From positions 868,001 to 932,000 of the forward strand of contig JARGSG010000200.1 of NCBI GenBank assembly GCA_030374805.1: a DNA stretch of 64,000 nt, read 5' to 3'. This stretch comes from Gracilaria gracilis (Eukaryota; Rhodophyta; Florideophyceae; Gracilariales; Gracilariaceae). The position numbers and the translations under genes were made by a program. The notes below the pieces were generated by a model. The model saw nothing but the letters and a program-made list of their open reading frames with translations, was not told the origin of the DNA and ran no database searches. Of the stretch, positions 44,223 through 56,781 are shown one piece after another (within the stretch, counting starts at the first letter, position 1; each line of letters starts with the position of its first letter).

Positions 44223-45356
44223 TGCGATTAGGGTTCATCTACATAGTTTCACGCTGGCATGGTGCGTAGGCAACCGGTGGTTACAACGCTACACCTTCCT
44301 AAAATGATGTAAGGCATTCGCGGTATTGGCAAGAAGATATGTGCTAGTCTTTTAACTCCATGGTAGGAGGAAAGGCCATCCACACGAAGCCTTTCAAGGC
44401 ACACAATTCAGGTCATCACCATACCACATTGAAACATTGAATCAGAGCTTCGAGAAGCTGGGCTTCTCCAAAGAAATGGTCGCAAAGCTCCTTGATAACC
44501 AGATGAGGTTCCTAATCAGTTCTTAGGTTTTGGAATTTTTCAGAAATACGTCTGGGAAAAATTTGTAATTGAGAGAAGTCTTTTGAAATATAAACAAAAA
44601 ATAACTTTGTGCTTTATTCAGGGGCATATATTTACTACTTATTTTCATGGTTGGAAGTCATATAGTCAAGCGTTTTTGGCAGCAACCAGTGAAAGTAGTC
44701 AAAACATAGTTACTTTTAAGTATTTACGTTAATTTAAGCGTTCTGTACTGCCTCATACAAGATATTGGTAGTTTATGACAATAACTAGGTTTCTTTAGAA
44801 CCACATTGGCACTAAACCAAAGGGACAAATTTGTAGTAAAAACTTGTTCTACTTTGTTTTACAGATAACAACCTATAATTGACGGTATCAAATAATTGGT
44901 ATGAAGCGTAAAAAAACACTCTAGAAAGTTGTTATAAAGAAAAGCAATTTATATAGTCAACATGATTACCAATCAAGAATGAGGGAACTCTGGATGATTT
45001 GTTTTTTAGTAATTTCATTTGTTGGCAGTGAAATGATCCAAACAAGTGATCTGTCTAGAAAGGCAACAAAATGCACCGTGTGACACGGCGCATTTGTAAA
45101 GGTGAAAAGGCTGCTCGATGGCCCTGTTTTTGAAACAGCTGTAAGCATTCTATGAATAAGCGGTAGGTTTGCCAGTTACCCCAATTTTGAAAGAGATTAC
45201 CAAAAATAAGCAGCATATTAGTTTTCCTGCAGATTTTGACTGAGCAATCTATACTTTAGCTCAAAACACATAGCTTTGTGTTCTTAGTAGACCTTCTGGA
45301 TAAATATTGGATGACAGATCAAAATGTTATTCTTGCTGCATAATAATCTGTTACTA
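44223..45356. other. AT-rich intergenic, nothing recognised
   Basis: No domain, no long frame, no repeat ends. It borders the pogo-type element at 45357. Confidence 0.4.
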
Positions 45357-46009
45357 CAGTAAACCCTTGTTGGAAGGATGCGGAGCATAGACAGCATCCG
45401 TATATTTTTAAGGCGGTTAGGGATAAAACGAGGGAAGTCTTAACATAGTCCAGCACGGAGTATCGAGCTCCTATTGAGATCCAAAAAATGTCGTTATCCG
45501 AGACTGCGTCATATCGGATATACGTCGACTGCGTAGCAAACTTTGCCTTCTTCTTAGAACTAGTAAACCTTGACTGTTACCCTTAACCTTTTCCTCTAAA
45601 ACCAGTAGCGCAGCAGCCAGCTAATCCAGCTTGTCCTCCATTGCTAACTTTTCCAGCAACGTAGTGTCTCTGTCTTCTTCGACAGTTTTTTCATCATTAT
45701 TATGTATAGCCATTTATGTGCAACCTCTGTTGGTGCCTATTGCTTAAACAATTCATGAAATCTATGCATGGGTGGAAAAACTCATAATTTAATAATATAT
45801 ATCCTTACAACAAGAGAGCACAGTATCATAAAACCTCTGTTTTATGTAGCATTTATTTTTCCAGTTCTCCTACATTATCTTTATATCCGTATCCTAAGCA
45901 ATCATTGCTGAAGCTACCCAGAGCGGGTTCTCGCTCACTTAGATGGCCACCATATCTTAATATGCTGGATATCCATCTTACGCGGTAACCATATACCAAG
46001 GGTCTACTG
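45357..46009 (-). mobile_element. 653-bp pogo-type element, internally deleted
   Basis: Terminal inverted repeats CAGTAAACCCTTG and CAGTAGACCCTTG (reverse complement at the right end) are flanked by TA on both sides (45355-45356, 46010-46011). CAGT ends with TA duplication are typical of pogo/Tigger. On the minus strand, 45720-45470 reads MAIHNNDEKTVEEDRDTTLL and ends in DMTQSRITTFF, like the Q-x-x-I/L-x-x-F-F tail of pogo transposases. It therefore seems to be a deletion derivative that kept the end of the gene. An in-frame stop is present. Confidence 0.75.
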
Positions 46010-46251
46010 TACAAGCAACGTTGTGTATATAAACAAAAAAAATGACGTCACTTTAGCGTCACTGTATTGACGTTATTCTAACGACGCGGCAAAACACTGA
46101 GTGTACTCGTAGAAATACAATAGATAATCACAAAGCGTAATCAAACAGTAGCAACACACATTCGACGCAACTATAGACGTTTTTCATATATAGAAGATCT
46201 TCGTTTTCTTTCACAGAGTTTTAAGTTCTACACCTATTTCCAACCAAAAAA
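46010..46251. other. spacer with short TGACGTCA-like motifs
   Basis: Contains GACGTCACTTTAGCGTCAC and TTGACGTTA, CRE-like repeats, upstream of the Harbinger-like transposase. It may be that gene's promoter or the element's end. No matching terminal repeat found on the right. Confidence 0.35.
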
Positions 46252-47539
46252 ATGACAGGAATAAGTCCCAAAATCGCAGACAAGGCAATTGATATGCTTT
46301 CTGAAGTACTTTTGCATCATAATTCTGAGCTCCACCAGTTTCCGTCCACCTTTCTTCTTCATGACTATGATGATGAAAATGACTCTTCTTGCCCCATATA
46401 AGACTTTTTTTACATGCGGAATGGTTCGGGTACTATTTTGCAGATGACTAATTTTTCATCTCGGGAATTTGATGAGATTTGGCAAGTGGTATCAGGAATA
46501 ACCGATCAAAAATGGGGTAAAGAGAAGGGAAAAAAGTAATTGAAATCGCCAAAGAATATATTTTTTATGGTCTTTACTACCCTAAAAAATGCTGGGAAAT
46601 GGGATTTTCTGGGGAATATTTTTGAAATACCAGGGTCCTCCCTTGAAAGAATGGTAATGAAATATATTTCTTGTATTGTGTATGAACTATGAACTATATA
46701 ATCATTACGTTGATGAAAACGATGGACGCTATCCCATGAAGGCAATATGGAAAGGGGAAAAAGTGTTCAGAAATTTTAAATACTGTCTTTATGCTGCCGA
46801 TGTCATCTTCCAGCAGTCATATTGGCCATCGGGTAGTATCGCTGAGGGTAAAAAATATTACAGCGGAAAACATAAGTTGTATGGATTTAAGACAGAAATC
46901 TCCGTTCTTTCAAATGGCTTGGCAATTATCTCTTCCAATCACTACCCTGGGGCAAAATCGGACATCGATATTTTTTATTCAAATATTGCAAACCACAAAA
47001 CGGGTTTGCGGAAAAGAAGTAACGAAGGCTCCAGTTTTTTCTTGGATGCTGATGATTTATTGGATAAATATCCCAATCAATGGGGTGTACTGGTGGACAA
47101 GGGGTACCAGGGAGCGGCAGAGCATGTTCGTGCTATTCACCCCAAGAAGAGGCCGAAGCAGGGATGTTTAACCTTGGGAGAAGAAGCTAGAAATAATAAT
47201 ATTTCTAGTGACCGGGTTATTGTAGAAAATTATTTTGGTCGTTTAACGCAGCTGTGGATGGTAATTGGGTCAAAATATCGTTGGAGCGAAAAGTTTTACG
47301 ACGAATTATTTATGCTGTGCGCCGCTTTAACAAATGCGCTTATTTTACGTCACCCATTACGTGCTGGAGACGGAGAATTCTATGTGCGCTGGAGGAATAG
47401 AATCTACACGATGGGGGAAGAAATTTGCCGAAAAAGAAAACTCAGCCAAGAGAAATATCGAACTAAGAGAAAGCGACGTACTGAGGCTACATCTCGCGAA
47501 ATTGAGTGGGATGATGAGACCATTAACCCGCACATTTAG
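46252..47539 (+). pseudogene. Harbinger-like (DDE_Tnp_4) transposase, broken N-terminal half
   Basis: The last 287 codons (46676-47539) are an intact catalytic domain: first Asp in YAADVIF (residue 42), second in VDKGYQG (141), Glu in VIVENYFGRL (184), and a basic tail (KRKLSQEKYRTKRKRR). Upstream the same protein is readable from the ATG at 46252 (MTGISPKIADKAIDML), with helix-turn-helix-like SSREFDEIWQVVSG. It is cut by TAA at 46399-46401 and by a second stop after KEKGKK, and is out of register with the catalytic part near 46675. The catalytic half alone might still be translated. Its convergent neighbour (48.4 kb) may be the partner gene of the same transposon. Confidence 0.85.
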
Positions 47540-47828
47540 TTGTTTATTACGTAATATGTTGACCTTTTAGCATTTAGAGTGCAATTAAGTATAGTATCGG
47601 TTTGTTGTGTTGTTTTTAGTATTTTACTGTATAATAGCTTATTGGTTTGATGCACCGCAGTTGCGCATTGCAAATGATTTTGTGTAGTTACACAGAAAAA
47701 TGGTTTTTACCTAGTAGGAGCTTTGCGATAACATGCATCACAAAGCCGTACAACTCACCAGTTCTCAAGTAACGGCGTTTGTGGCAATATAAAGAAATTG
47801 TCGCAAGAATTTCCTGAGTCTCTCTCAC
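47540..47828. other. 3' flank of the transposase
   Basis: AT-rich, no feature recognised. Confidence 0.4.
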
Positions 47829-47902
47829 GGAGCGTGCGGGAAAACCTTAAAAGTCGGGATGGACGGCGCGATTTTAATATATTTCCATTGAGAACTGCTG
47901 CT
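47829..47902 (+). repeat. terminal fragment of the foldback family
   Basis: GAGCGTGCGGGAAAACC and the following GGATGGACGGCGCGATTT match the outer 75 bp of the element at 16193 and, inverted, 28017. The rest of the arm is absent, so this is a truncated copy or the related end of another transposon. Confidence 0.75.
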
Positions 47903-48107
47903 GGAGGTCACGGAAAATGCAGATACTATTTGTTCTTCGTAGTTTGTAGAAAAGCGCATTGAAGATGAATGCTCTAACCATTTGCAAGTATAACAATCGC
48001 CGTTTAGGATTTGGTAAACTGCATAAAAATGTACACAAGAAACAGCAGATATTATTTAATACTATTACCCTCCTCTTACTTCACTATATAAACTTGTTCT
48101 TTGTGGA

Positions 48108-48391
48108 TCAACTAATTTTCACGGAAACAATATGTTCACTTCTTGAATACATATCGTCCGGTGCTTTGAGATCAACATAGAAAATAGCTGTCCTGTTTGG
48201 AAATTCCAGAATTTGCTTGCTTGGGACATGTGACTCAACGGCAAATGGTAGATTAATGCGACAGAACGATTTGACGTCTTCATCCACATATCGGCGAATA
48301 CTTTTCAACATTTTCTGAAAACCAAGAATTTTTCGATAATTATCCTTCAAGGACCAAATGTTTTTGTTAACCACGCTTTGTGTAGCAGTGT
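48108..48391 (-). pseudogene. distal part of a split gene (unrecognised)
   Basis: Minus-strand frame entering from the gypsy LTR: TATQSVVNKNIWSLKDNYRK, FCRINLPFAVESHV, FPNRTAIFYVDLKAPDD, then a stop at 48108. Protein-like throughout. It appears to be the C-terminal part of the gene whose beginning is at 58900-59534, separated by the gypsy element. It faces the Harbinger-like transposase tail-to-tail, about 570 bp away. Function unknown. Confidence 0.6.
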
Positions 48392-49243
48392 TGAAGGACA
48401 ACACTCCTTGGAGGCGATTTGAGGTACTTAGTTAATTTTCGCATTATGCGTTAGTAGATATATATGAGCTACACCGCTATTAGCGTGTCGCCTCGCTGAG
48501 GTAATTTCCACACATGTACACGTGGATTGCACGGCTCGAGGCGCCGCTTAGCGGGTGTGAATAGCACACGTGTAGCACGAATATGCCGGAGGCAGTGCAC
48601 CCAGGCACTGCTGTATTTACTTAGATATTTTATAGATTATTTTGCCCGGCGCACCCACTGTCAGTGGTGCGCCGAGCTCAGTACTTAGAGGGTTGAGCAC
48701 CGCTCCCCCAAGTAAACTGCCCCTTGCCAAGCAAGGGCTTCTGGCTCTAACTATGATGCCTTTGCGGATTGTCCACCTCCAAGTGGAGTGACGACTGCGT
48801 TGTTCACGTATAGTTACCCACCTTGTGGCGCTCAGAGTAGAACCACTATTTGTGTGTCTCGTTCCAACCTATTGTCGTATACTCGCCCCTGTATTTGGTT
48901 TCCATTATTCTCTCTCTCTTTTCCCCACTCTGGTGGTTTGCTTTCTCCCCTTTTTGGGTTTGCCTTTTTGCCCTGTTCTCAGTGGCCCGCTTCCGACACC
49001 TTGTTGTTGCCGTGCTACTCTCTTTCGAGGACTCATCTCGTGACCGTGTGAACACGTGGATCTCTACCAACTACTAATCAGCCTAACGCTCTGACGCTTG
49101 TCGTGGTGGTTTGACCTCGGATTTACACCCGGCTTAGCTGTGTCATTCCCGGAGTGCTCCGTTCGCTGTGCCGCCCTGTCGAGGGGAAGATTCCGAACGT
49201 CTTCATGAGCCTGCGCTTTTCCCGCCAAAGGCGTTGCTCCACA
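48392..49243 (+). repeat. 5' LTR of the 10.5-kb gypsy element
   Basis: 852 bp, TG...CA. Internal GGCGCACCCACTGTCAGTGG and the segment CACCTCCAAGTGGAG form short palindromes. Nearly identical to 58048-58899. Confidence 0.92.
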
Positions 49244-49504
49244 AGTGGTCTCCCGACCTAGAACGACCAGTTTTTTCGGAAGATTCACTCGGGAATTCAC
49301 TCGTGGCGAGGTTAGTCCTTTTGCCCTTATCTTCATTTGGGAGTTCACTGGAAGTCCCAGCCAATTGGCTGTCGATTATCCCGTTGTACGGTTGTTCTGG
49401 TCATGACGCTGCCAGATCGCCCGAAGACACGCAGTCACACTGGAAGATCGGATCCGCCACTTCCGTAACGGATCCCCACCCGTTCATGGTCCCGTACCGA
49501 AGGG

Positions 49505-51525
49505 ATGCCGGCTACTGAAGCTGTGCCGACGACCACTCGACTTCCGCCCACGTCGTTGATCAACCCTCATCGAGGTGATGGAACGGCTCCTGCCGTTGCT
49601 GGTCCAGTCCCAATCGTAGGAGGTACGGTCCCTTCCGTAGCTCCCATTCCGGAGGCACCTCTGAGGGCTACTGTCAATGACACCCCCCACTTAACTGTGG
49701 AAGAGCAGCTCCGCTCTACACGGGCTGCCCATGCTACCCTTGCTAAGGAGTTGTCACTACTTTGAAAGAAAGTGGATGACACTGCTTTGTAGGACTTTTC
49801 TGAGGATCTCCGCGTATTGCGTGGTGATGTCAACTCCCTCTTGGAAGCTTTCGGAGGACCCGTTAATTTCGTGGAGGACGTGGCTGAGAAGTTTACTCGC
49901 CTCCGCGCCCGTCTAGAAACGGTGGAATAAACCGTCCTGGTTGGAGCCAATCGCACGGCTGAGCCAGTTGCTGTTTCACACGGTGACAAGAAGGTCAGTG
50001 GATCCAAAGCACGCAAAGAGCGGAAGAACTACGACTCTGATTCATCAGCATCTTCTCTTTCTTCTCGCCGGTCAACCGGGTCTGACTCGTCCGACTCGTC
50101 GGTAGAAGCAGCCCGTCATGAGCGTTCGTCACGCTCAAAGCGGTCATCAGCCACCCAAGATGTGATACGCGCCCGCTCGAAGGGAAGGAAGCACTCCGGA
50201 CTAAAGGAGTTGAAGCCTATCAATCTGCTGTACAAGAAGCTGTTGTCATACCGGTATGACCGTTTGGAGGACTCCTCATTGGATAGAACTCCCCGTGGGA
50301 CGGGAAAGGTTAAAGACTGTATCAAACGGATGCAGCTGTCGCTCCGTAATCAACTGTTTACAGGCGATGATCCCATCTTGGTGTTTGATTTTCTATCACG
50401 CTTTGTAGCGGAAGCCAACATCCTGGGGATGAATGAAGGACAGGCGTTTGTCGCGCTGCCCTATTTTCTACGCGGACTTGAGGAAGATCAGAAAAACTCT
50501 GTAAGAGGTTCATCGCGCGCCTCTGAAGGAGGGGTTCCTTGCTGGCCTGAAGCAGTTCAGTATCTACTGAGGTCCTATGCCACTGGTACCGCCATCCAGT
50601 CGGCTATCCTCGCTCTGAGGGACACCAAACAACGCCCTGGCGAAACGGAAACCGACTACTCGGTGCGTCTGAATAAGACCTTCCACCGTTGTAGCAATGT
50701 TCATTCCGCTCAAGAGCGTTGTACCATGTTCGTTGATGGACTAGACCCGGCTATACGGACCCTAGTGGCCCGTCGCCGTGAAGAGAACCGTAAGACTACG
50801 TACTTGGAACTGGTGCAGTATGCACGCGCCGAAGGCGATGCGCTACGCGCACGAGTCTCGGGTACCCGGTTGAAGTCCGCTAAAGCGTTGATGTTGGAAC
50901 CGGAAACCCGTCGGCGTCAATGCTGGCTGATGAACACTCCCAAAAAAAGTATGATCAGGTGCACTTTGCCCGTAGCGACGTGCTTTCAATCCCGACAACG
51001 GAGCTTTCCTCAACCACGGATGCCTCGTTTCAAACGGCTCCGGACAATACACTGCTATACGCAGATTCGAACCGAGTTCGACAGCCTCGACTGTCATATG
51101 AGAACGGTGGAACCCGGGCTTCACGGCCTGGCTGGCAAGCTTCCCGCCCAGCGGTGCGATTCTCGAATACTCGGAACGTCAACGCCATTGTTTGATTGAT
51201 CTGTCACCTCTGCTATACGCGAGGGCATACTTCTCCGCAGTGCGTTTTAACCATGCGTGAGTGGGCACAAGTCATTGCCAACTACGAATCCCTCTCACCT
51301 GATGAGAAGGCTTCCGTTCCGATGGCATCGTACATCCGCGCGAAGATGGATATTCCACGCACAATTGCGGCTCCGGTTGCCCAGAACATGGTGACCTCTC
51401 ACCCCCGTACCCCTCTCGAGAGAAATTCAACCGCTACTGCGGACGCTTCTGCCACTGGTGTCCAGGCATCAATGGTTCAGAACACTGAGCACACGCCTCA
51501 GGCGGAATCTGCTCAGAAAACCTAA
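49505..51525 (+). pseudogene. gypsy gag with zinc knuckle
   Basis: The N-terminal part is rich in Pro/Thr/Val. The capsid-like core (about 50.2-50.9 kb) holds FDFLSRFVAEANILGM, ALPYFLRGL and GETETDYSVRLNKTF, the usual gypsy gag layout (R-G-x-x-Y/W and a Leu-rich helix). A CCHC knuckle CHLCYTRGHTSPQC lies at 51202-51243. Fossil with a few breaks. Confidence 0.85.
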
Positions 51526-51527
51526 TT

Positions 51528-54338
51528 GTGGGAGTCTCCTCTCTTGGAGAGGCGCCCTCAGAGTTGAGGCTGAAGGCGCCCGAGGCGTCCCCGCCTCGCT
51601 CCCAGGTCCGAATCCTCTCGAGGAAACAGGCCGTCGAAGACGTGAACTCAGAACACCTTGGTGTTCTTCGTCGACCGTGGATACGGGTAAGAAATAACCG
51701 GTTCCCGGATAGAGTTATGGTGATGGCCAAACTCAATTACAAGGTCTATGCCGACCTTGGCCTTTCACCCCAGTTTACGGTGCGTTATCTCACTGTATTA
51801 GATACAGGCGCAGGTCTGAACTTCATTGCTGAGACAGCATTGCCACCCGCCTTGCGGTCACACACTCGCCGTGGCGACATTCCTGAAGTCGCTGACGCGA
51901 ATAACAACCCGTTTTCAACGGTAGGATACATCGAGTTGGTAATCCACTTGGGCTCATGCGTGGTGAAGCTCGACTTTGTCGTTTGTCGGTCCCTGGCCGC
52001 CCCAGTCATTTTGGGTTGTGACTTTTGCGACCGCTTTGTCGATGCCATTAGGCTCCGCCAGAGGCGTGTTGAAATGGAAGATGGTTCGTCCGTGCCGATT
52101 GTTCGTCGTCCTGTGAGGCATGCCTCCAAGAAGCATGTACCTCTACCTGCGGCACAGGAAGCACCACCGAGTTCTCGGGAATCTACTAAGCTTCGTGTTG
52201 CCTCCGAGACACGCGTGCCTCCAGAGTCTCAAGTCTGGGTACAGGTGAACTCCCGTCAACACGGCTTACGAATCGTCCAGCCATTGCCGTCATTGTATGA
52301 TAAATACTTTCTCGCCATTGCTAATGGAGTGGTCCAGGTGGAACCGGATCATCCGTTTTACGTGTTGATAGCCAATCTAGGCAAAACAACCCAGTATCTG
52401 GTGAAAAACCAATTGATTGGCTCGGTCATGCCGCATCCAACTGCGTTGGTACCGACGAAGATGACTGCTGCCGATGTGCTCGGAATCGTTCACTATAAGG
52501 AGGGGGAGGAGTCTGAATCTCACTCGCCTCCGTCGCCGAGTCTCTCGGGTCAGCAACCTGTTAACACAGAGAAGACACGCGTTCCGACGAGTTACGACCA
52601 ACTGGACCCAGTGAAGGAATTGGAAGAACTCGACCTCGGACATGTTCCGGAGACACACCGCAAACGACTGCGCGATATGCTTCGTGAATTCACCACAATG
52701 TGGGATGGTTCTCTCGGAGAGATAAATACCACGGAACACCGGATTGATCTCCTTCCGAACTCTCGGCCTGTAGCCCAAGATCCGTACAGGGCAGGGCCCA
52801 AGGCCAGAGAAGAAGAGCAATTTCAGGTGAACAAGATGCTCCGTGCAGGAGTTATAGAACCAGCACATTCGCCGTGGGCATCACCAGTGGTACTGGCTCC
52901 GAAACCGGATGGTTCCTGGCGCTTTTGTATCGACTATCGTCGTCTAAACGCTCTTACCGTCAAGGACGTGTACCCTATTCCACGTATAAAAGAAAATACA
53001 TCGATTCTCTCGGAAATGCTACCGTACTCACGGCATTGGATGCTAACTGGGGATACTGGCAGGTTCCAGTGAGACAGGAGGATCAGGACAAGACAGCGTT
53101 TGTCTGCCATTCCGGCCTCTACCGTTTTAAACGGATGCCCTTTTGGTTTAACTAATGCTCCCGCTACTTTTCAGCGTGCTATTGATATCCTACTGGCCCG
53201 CTTCAAGTGGCGTACTTGTCTCGTCTACCTTGACGACGTCATTGTATTCTCAGATAATTTGGATGATCACCTCACACATGTGAAAGACATAATGGCCACG
53301 TTACGGGACGCCGGAGTGACATTCAAGCTGAGAAAATGCGAATTCTTCAGGGATACAGTCAAGTATCTGGGTCACATAATCCGTCCAGGACGTGTCATGA
53401 TCGAGGACGCTCGTGTGAAGTCGCTGAAACAGGGCACGGAACCGACTACCCAGACTGAACTAAGATCCTTTCTAGGATTAGTCAACGTCTATAGACGGTT
53501 AATTTCCAACTTCGCGGACATTGCGGCACCTCTCTACGCGCTTCTGCGGAAGGGTCAACCGCCTAAGTTGGACCCATTCACGTCCACTCAGACGGAAGCC
53601 TTTAACTCTCTCAAAGAGGCTCTAACCACGGCACCAGTGTTGTCACTACCGAAACCGGGACTTTCATATACCGTGGACACAGATTTTAGTGACTACCAGG
53701 TAGGCTGCGCCTTATGTCAAACCACCCTAGAGGGGGAACGCAAGCCAATTGGGTACTGGTCCCGTTCGTTGAACGTGAATTACTCCGTCTCGGAGAAGGA
53801 ATGTCTTGCAGTAGTATGGGCGTTATGCACACTACGCCTCTACCTCATGGGTGCTCATTTCACCGTTTACACGGATCACTCATCAGTGAGATGGCTACTC
53901 TCCATATCGGAGCCTTCAGGCGGCTTAATGCGTTGGAGACTGCGTCTTGCAGAGTTTGACTTCGACGTCGCCTACAAGAAGGGCGCCAACAATACACAAG
54001 CCGACGCCCTTTCTCGCTTACCCACCGCAAGGAAAGCGTTAGCCGTCGATGACGAGGAAATACCCTGCTCCGCAGTTGACGACTACACCGCAGGTGAACT
54101 AGATGATATCGAAGAGGAATGGCCAGACGAACTGGATTTTGACCAGGAACTGGATGACCTACTCGCTGTCAGCGAAAGTGCGAACCTCCTACCAGGGAAC
54201 TTCGTACCCGTTACAACGGAGGAGATGGTTAGGGAACAATTCAGCGATCCCTACTGCACGAAGATTCGGGCGCAACTCAATGGAGGAGCTGATCTCCCCT
54301 TTCGGGTGATGATATTAGATATCTCGTTCGCACGGTAA
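51528..54338 (+). pseudogene. gypsy protease, reverse transcriptase, RNase H
   Basis: Protease with VLDTGAGLNF near 51.80 kb and VILGCDFCDRF. Reverse transcriptase with ETEHRIDLLPNSRPVAQ-like entry, GSWRFCIDYRRLNALT near 52.92 kb, FGLTNAPATFQR and the catalytic LVYLDDVIVFS near 53.22 kb. RNase H with YTVDTDFSDYQVGCAL and TVYTDHSSVRWLL, ending in the tether that precedes integrase. Broken element part. Confidence 0.9.
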
Positions 54339-54355
54339 CTGGAAACCCACAAATA

Positions 54356-55569
54356 GTGGTGCCACACGCCCTACAATCTCGGGTGTTACACTTATCCCAC
54401 TATGCCAAACTTAGTGGCCTCGTCGGAGGACGGAAACTGTACCTTACATTGCGAAAGAAATTCTACTGGCCAGCAATGGCTGTGGATTGCTACGCAACTG
54501 TGCGGTTCTGCCCCGAGTGTGCTCGGAATCGCGTCAAGCTTCGCCGCCATGCGACAAAGGTGAAGCCCTTCCCCGCAAGGGCGCCCCTGGAATTCGTAGC
54601 TATCGATATTTTGGGACCCCTCCTCGTTACTAAGCGGCGTAACAAATTTCTACTCGTGATCACGGATCGTTTCTCGAAGCTCGTTCGTACCGTACCCTTA
54701 CGGAGAATCACGTCACTGACGGTTGCGCAAGCATTCGTCACCCATTGGGCATTCGTCTACGGTCCACCGGTGAATCTATTCTCCGACAACGGGAAACAGT
54801 TTGCCTCCCGGTTTTTCGGGGATGTATGCAGGACTCTGGATGTCAAGAATCTCTTCACGACAACCTACCACCCCCAGTGTAATGGGCAGGCTGAACGGTT
54901 TAACCGGACGCTGTTAGCAGCACTCCGTTCATAACGTAGACCGATCACCCCACCACGTGGGACCTGTTCACCGATGCGCTGACATTCGCATACAACACTC
55001 AGGTACACCGTACTACGGGATTGACTCCATTTGAATTGGTTCTGTCTCGCACCCCGCCGCCCGTGGCGCTCGAAGCACAGCCAACGCTGGATCAATTTCC
55101 TTCGACGAAGGGATACAGGGAAACCTGGAAGACATGGCTTACCAAGCTGGTCCCAGCAGCACAACGGTCAATGGCCCGGTCACAAGCCGCATATAAGCGT
55201 GATTTCGATCAGCGAGCCCCTCGAAGACCACCCGCCCTTAAAGAAGGGGACTATGTGTTCATCCGTAAGAAGTATTGGAACCCAGGCAAGGAGAAACGCC
55301 ACAAGCTCTCACCCGTCGCCGACGGTCCCTTCAAGACAATTGCAGTGGAATCCGACACTGTCGTAGTGGAGATGGGTCAGCAACACGAACGCATTTCCCG
55401 TGATCACGTGGTTTTTGCACCCCCGCCTGCGGGAAACGACCCATCAAATAGACATTCTACCGCAGAAGCGGAATCGAACACTACGGACACACCGGACCCA
55501 CCCCCGATCGACCGCCCTAGGGAGGTACCACACCCACGTAATGGACTCTCGGATTTGCCGATGTTATAG
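54356..55569 (+). pseudogene. gypsy integrase
   Basis: Zinc-binding HHCC region (VLHLSHYAK...FCPECARNRVK), catalytic core with FVAIDILGPL, NLFSDNGKQFASRFF and HPQCNGQAERFNRTLLAAL, and a C-terminal GPF/Y-type module with KLSPVADGPFKTI. Standard Ty3/gypsy order. Broken. Confidence 0.9.
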
Positions 55570-55638
55570 GACTCTACGCGCCCTGGTGCTTCGCTGTCTG
55601 AAACCCCGCCTCCTGGCGTAATTATTCGCTGCCTTGGC

Positions 55639-56781
55639 GTGTTGAAACCCACTCCCCATGTCGCTCCATCTAAGGAGGGGGAGGGACTCGTTGATCGTCA
55701 TGCTTCCGCGCTGTCGCGTGAGGAACACCGTGTAGCACGGAAGAGAGACACCGCTAATGCGCAATCAAAGCCCTCTCGAGGGCCCGGCGTCTCGTCAAGG
55801 TCGCCGCGCATCAACGCAGAAGCGGAATCGTCACCAGACACTACCGCCGTGCGGGACAGGACCGAGGAGGCTCAGTCGTTACCGTCGAAGCCGTTGCCTA
55901 CGCCGCATAGCGCGCCTGGAGTGACTACGTCGCATAACGGAGTGGAAATACCGCCTAAGGCGCCGTTGAGCTCGCACGTCCAAGACGGAGAAGATTCGTC
56001 GGAGACTAAGTCGCCCAACACGCCTGAAACGGGCCACACCGCGGACACGTCGCTAAATGCCCAGCAGGGAAGTGCCAACCGTAGCACACGGACTACACCT
56101 GTAAGGGAGATCAGCTCAGCGAGCGAACCACGTCGACAAACCGAGCTGACACCTCCCGTGCATACGGAGGCGGAACACGCCACGGCGCAGACCAATGAAG
56201 GCCACCCGTTGACAACGTCACGTACCACCACGGCGAGGCCGGTCCAATCAGGGTTACCGTTGACGCGAGCACGTTCGACGCCACACACAACTCCGTCGAA
56301 ACGGTTGCTACCACGCCAACTTGCGGTACGCCCACCTGGGACTCCCGCGGGAGAAGGAACTCTACGGGAACAAGGAAACGGGAACACCGACACCGCGAGA
56401 CGCGTGACCACCGACCCAAGTAGGGGATCACACCGCGAAGATACAGTTCCACCAACCTTGTTGGACACACCTCGGTCTAACCGGAGCACTGACGCAGTGC
56501 CACACACGAGGAAGCCGCCGGAGAGCTCTCCGAAGCAGGATCTCGTAGTCACACGGCAAGGCCGGGAAGTCTTCCGACAGGAGTTCGTAGTCGACCACAT
56601 AGTGGAACACTCATACCACCCGTTGGGGTACATACAGTATCTCGTACGTTGGTACGGCTACGGACCCGAGGCTGACTCGGATGAGCCAATCGAGCATCTC
56701 CCACGATCGAAAGTGGTGCAGTACCATCGGCGAAATCTCACGGGTCTCCCGGCGACAATTGTCAACGCCCAAGTGGGATAA
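55639..56781 (+). pseudogene. integrase tail: long Thr/Pro/Ser linker and chromodomain
   Basis: About 300 residues of low-complexity Thr/Pro/Ser/Arg sequence are followed by a chromodomain at about residues 320-370 (FVVDHIVEHSYHPLGYIQYL, then VRWYGYGPEADSDEPIEHL). The aromatic positions Y..Y and W-Y-G-Y fit the chromodomain fold. A chromodomain at the end of integrase places the element with chromoviruses; the length of the linker is unusual. Confidence 0.8.

Noticed and set aside
49168-49518. 116-codon frame at the end of the 5' LTR of the gypsy element
   Set aside because: Begins in the LTR, covers the primer site and leader, and has no gag features.
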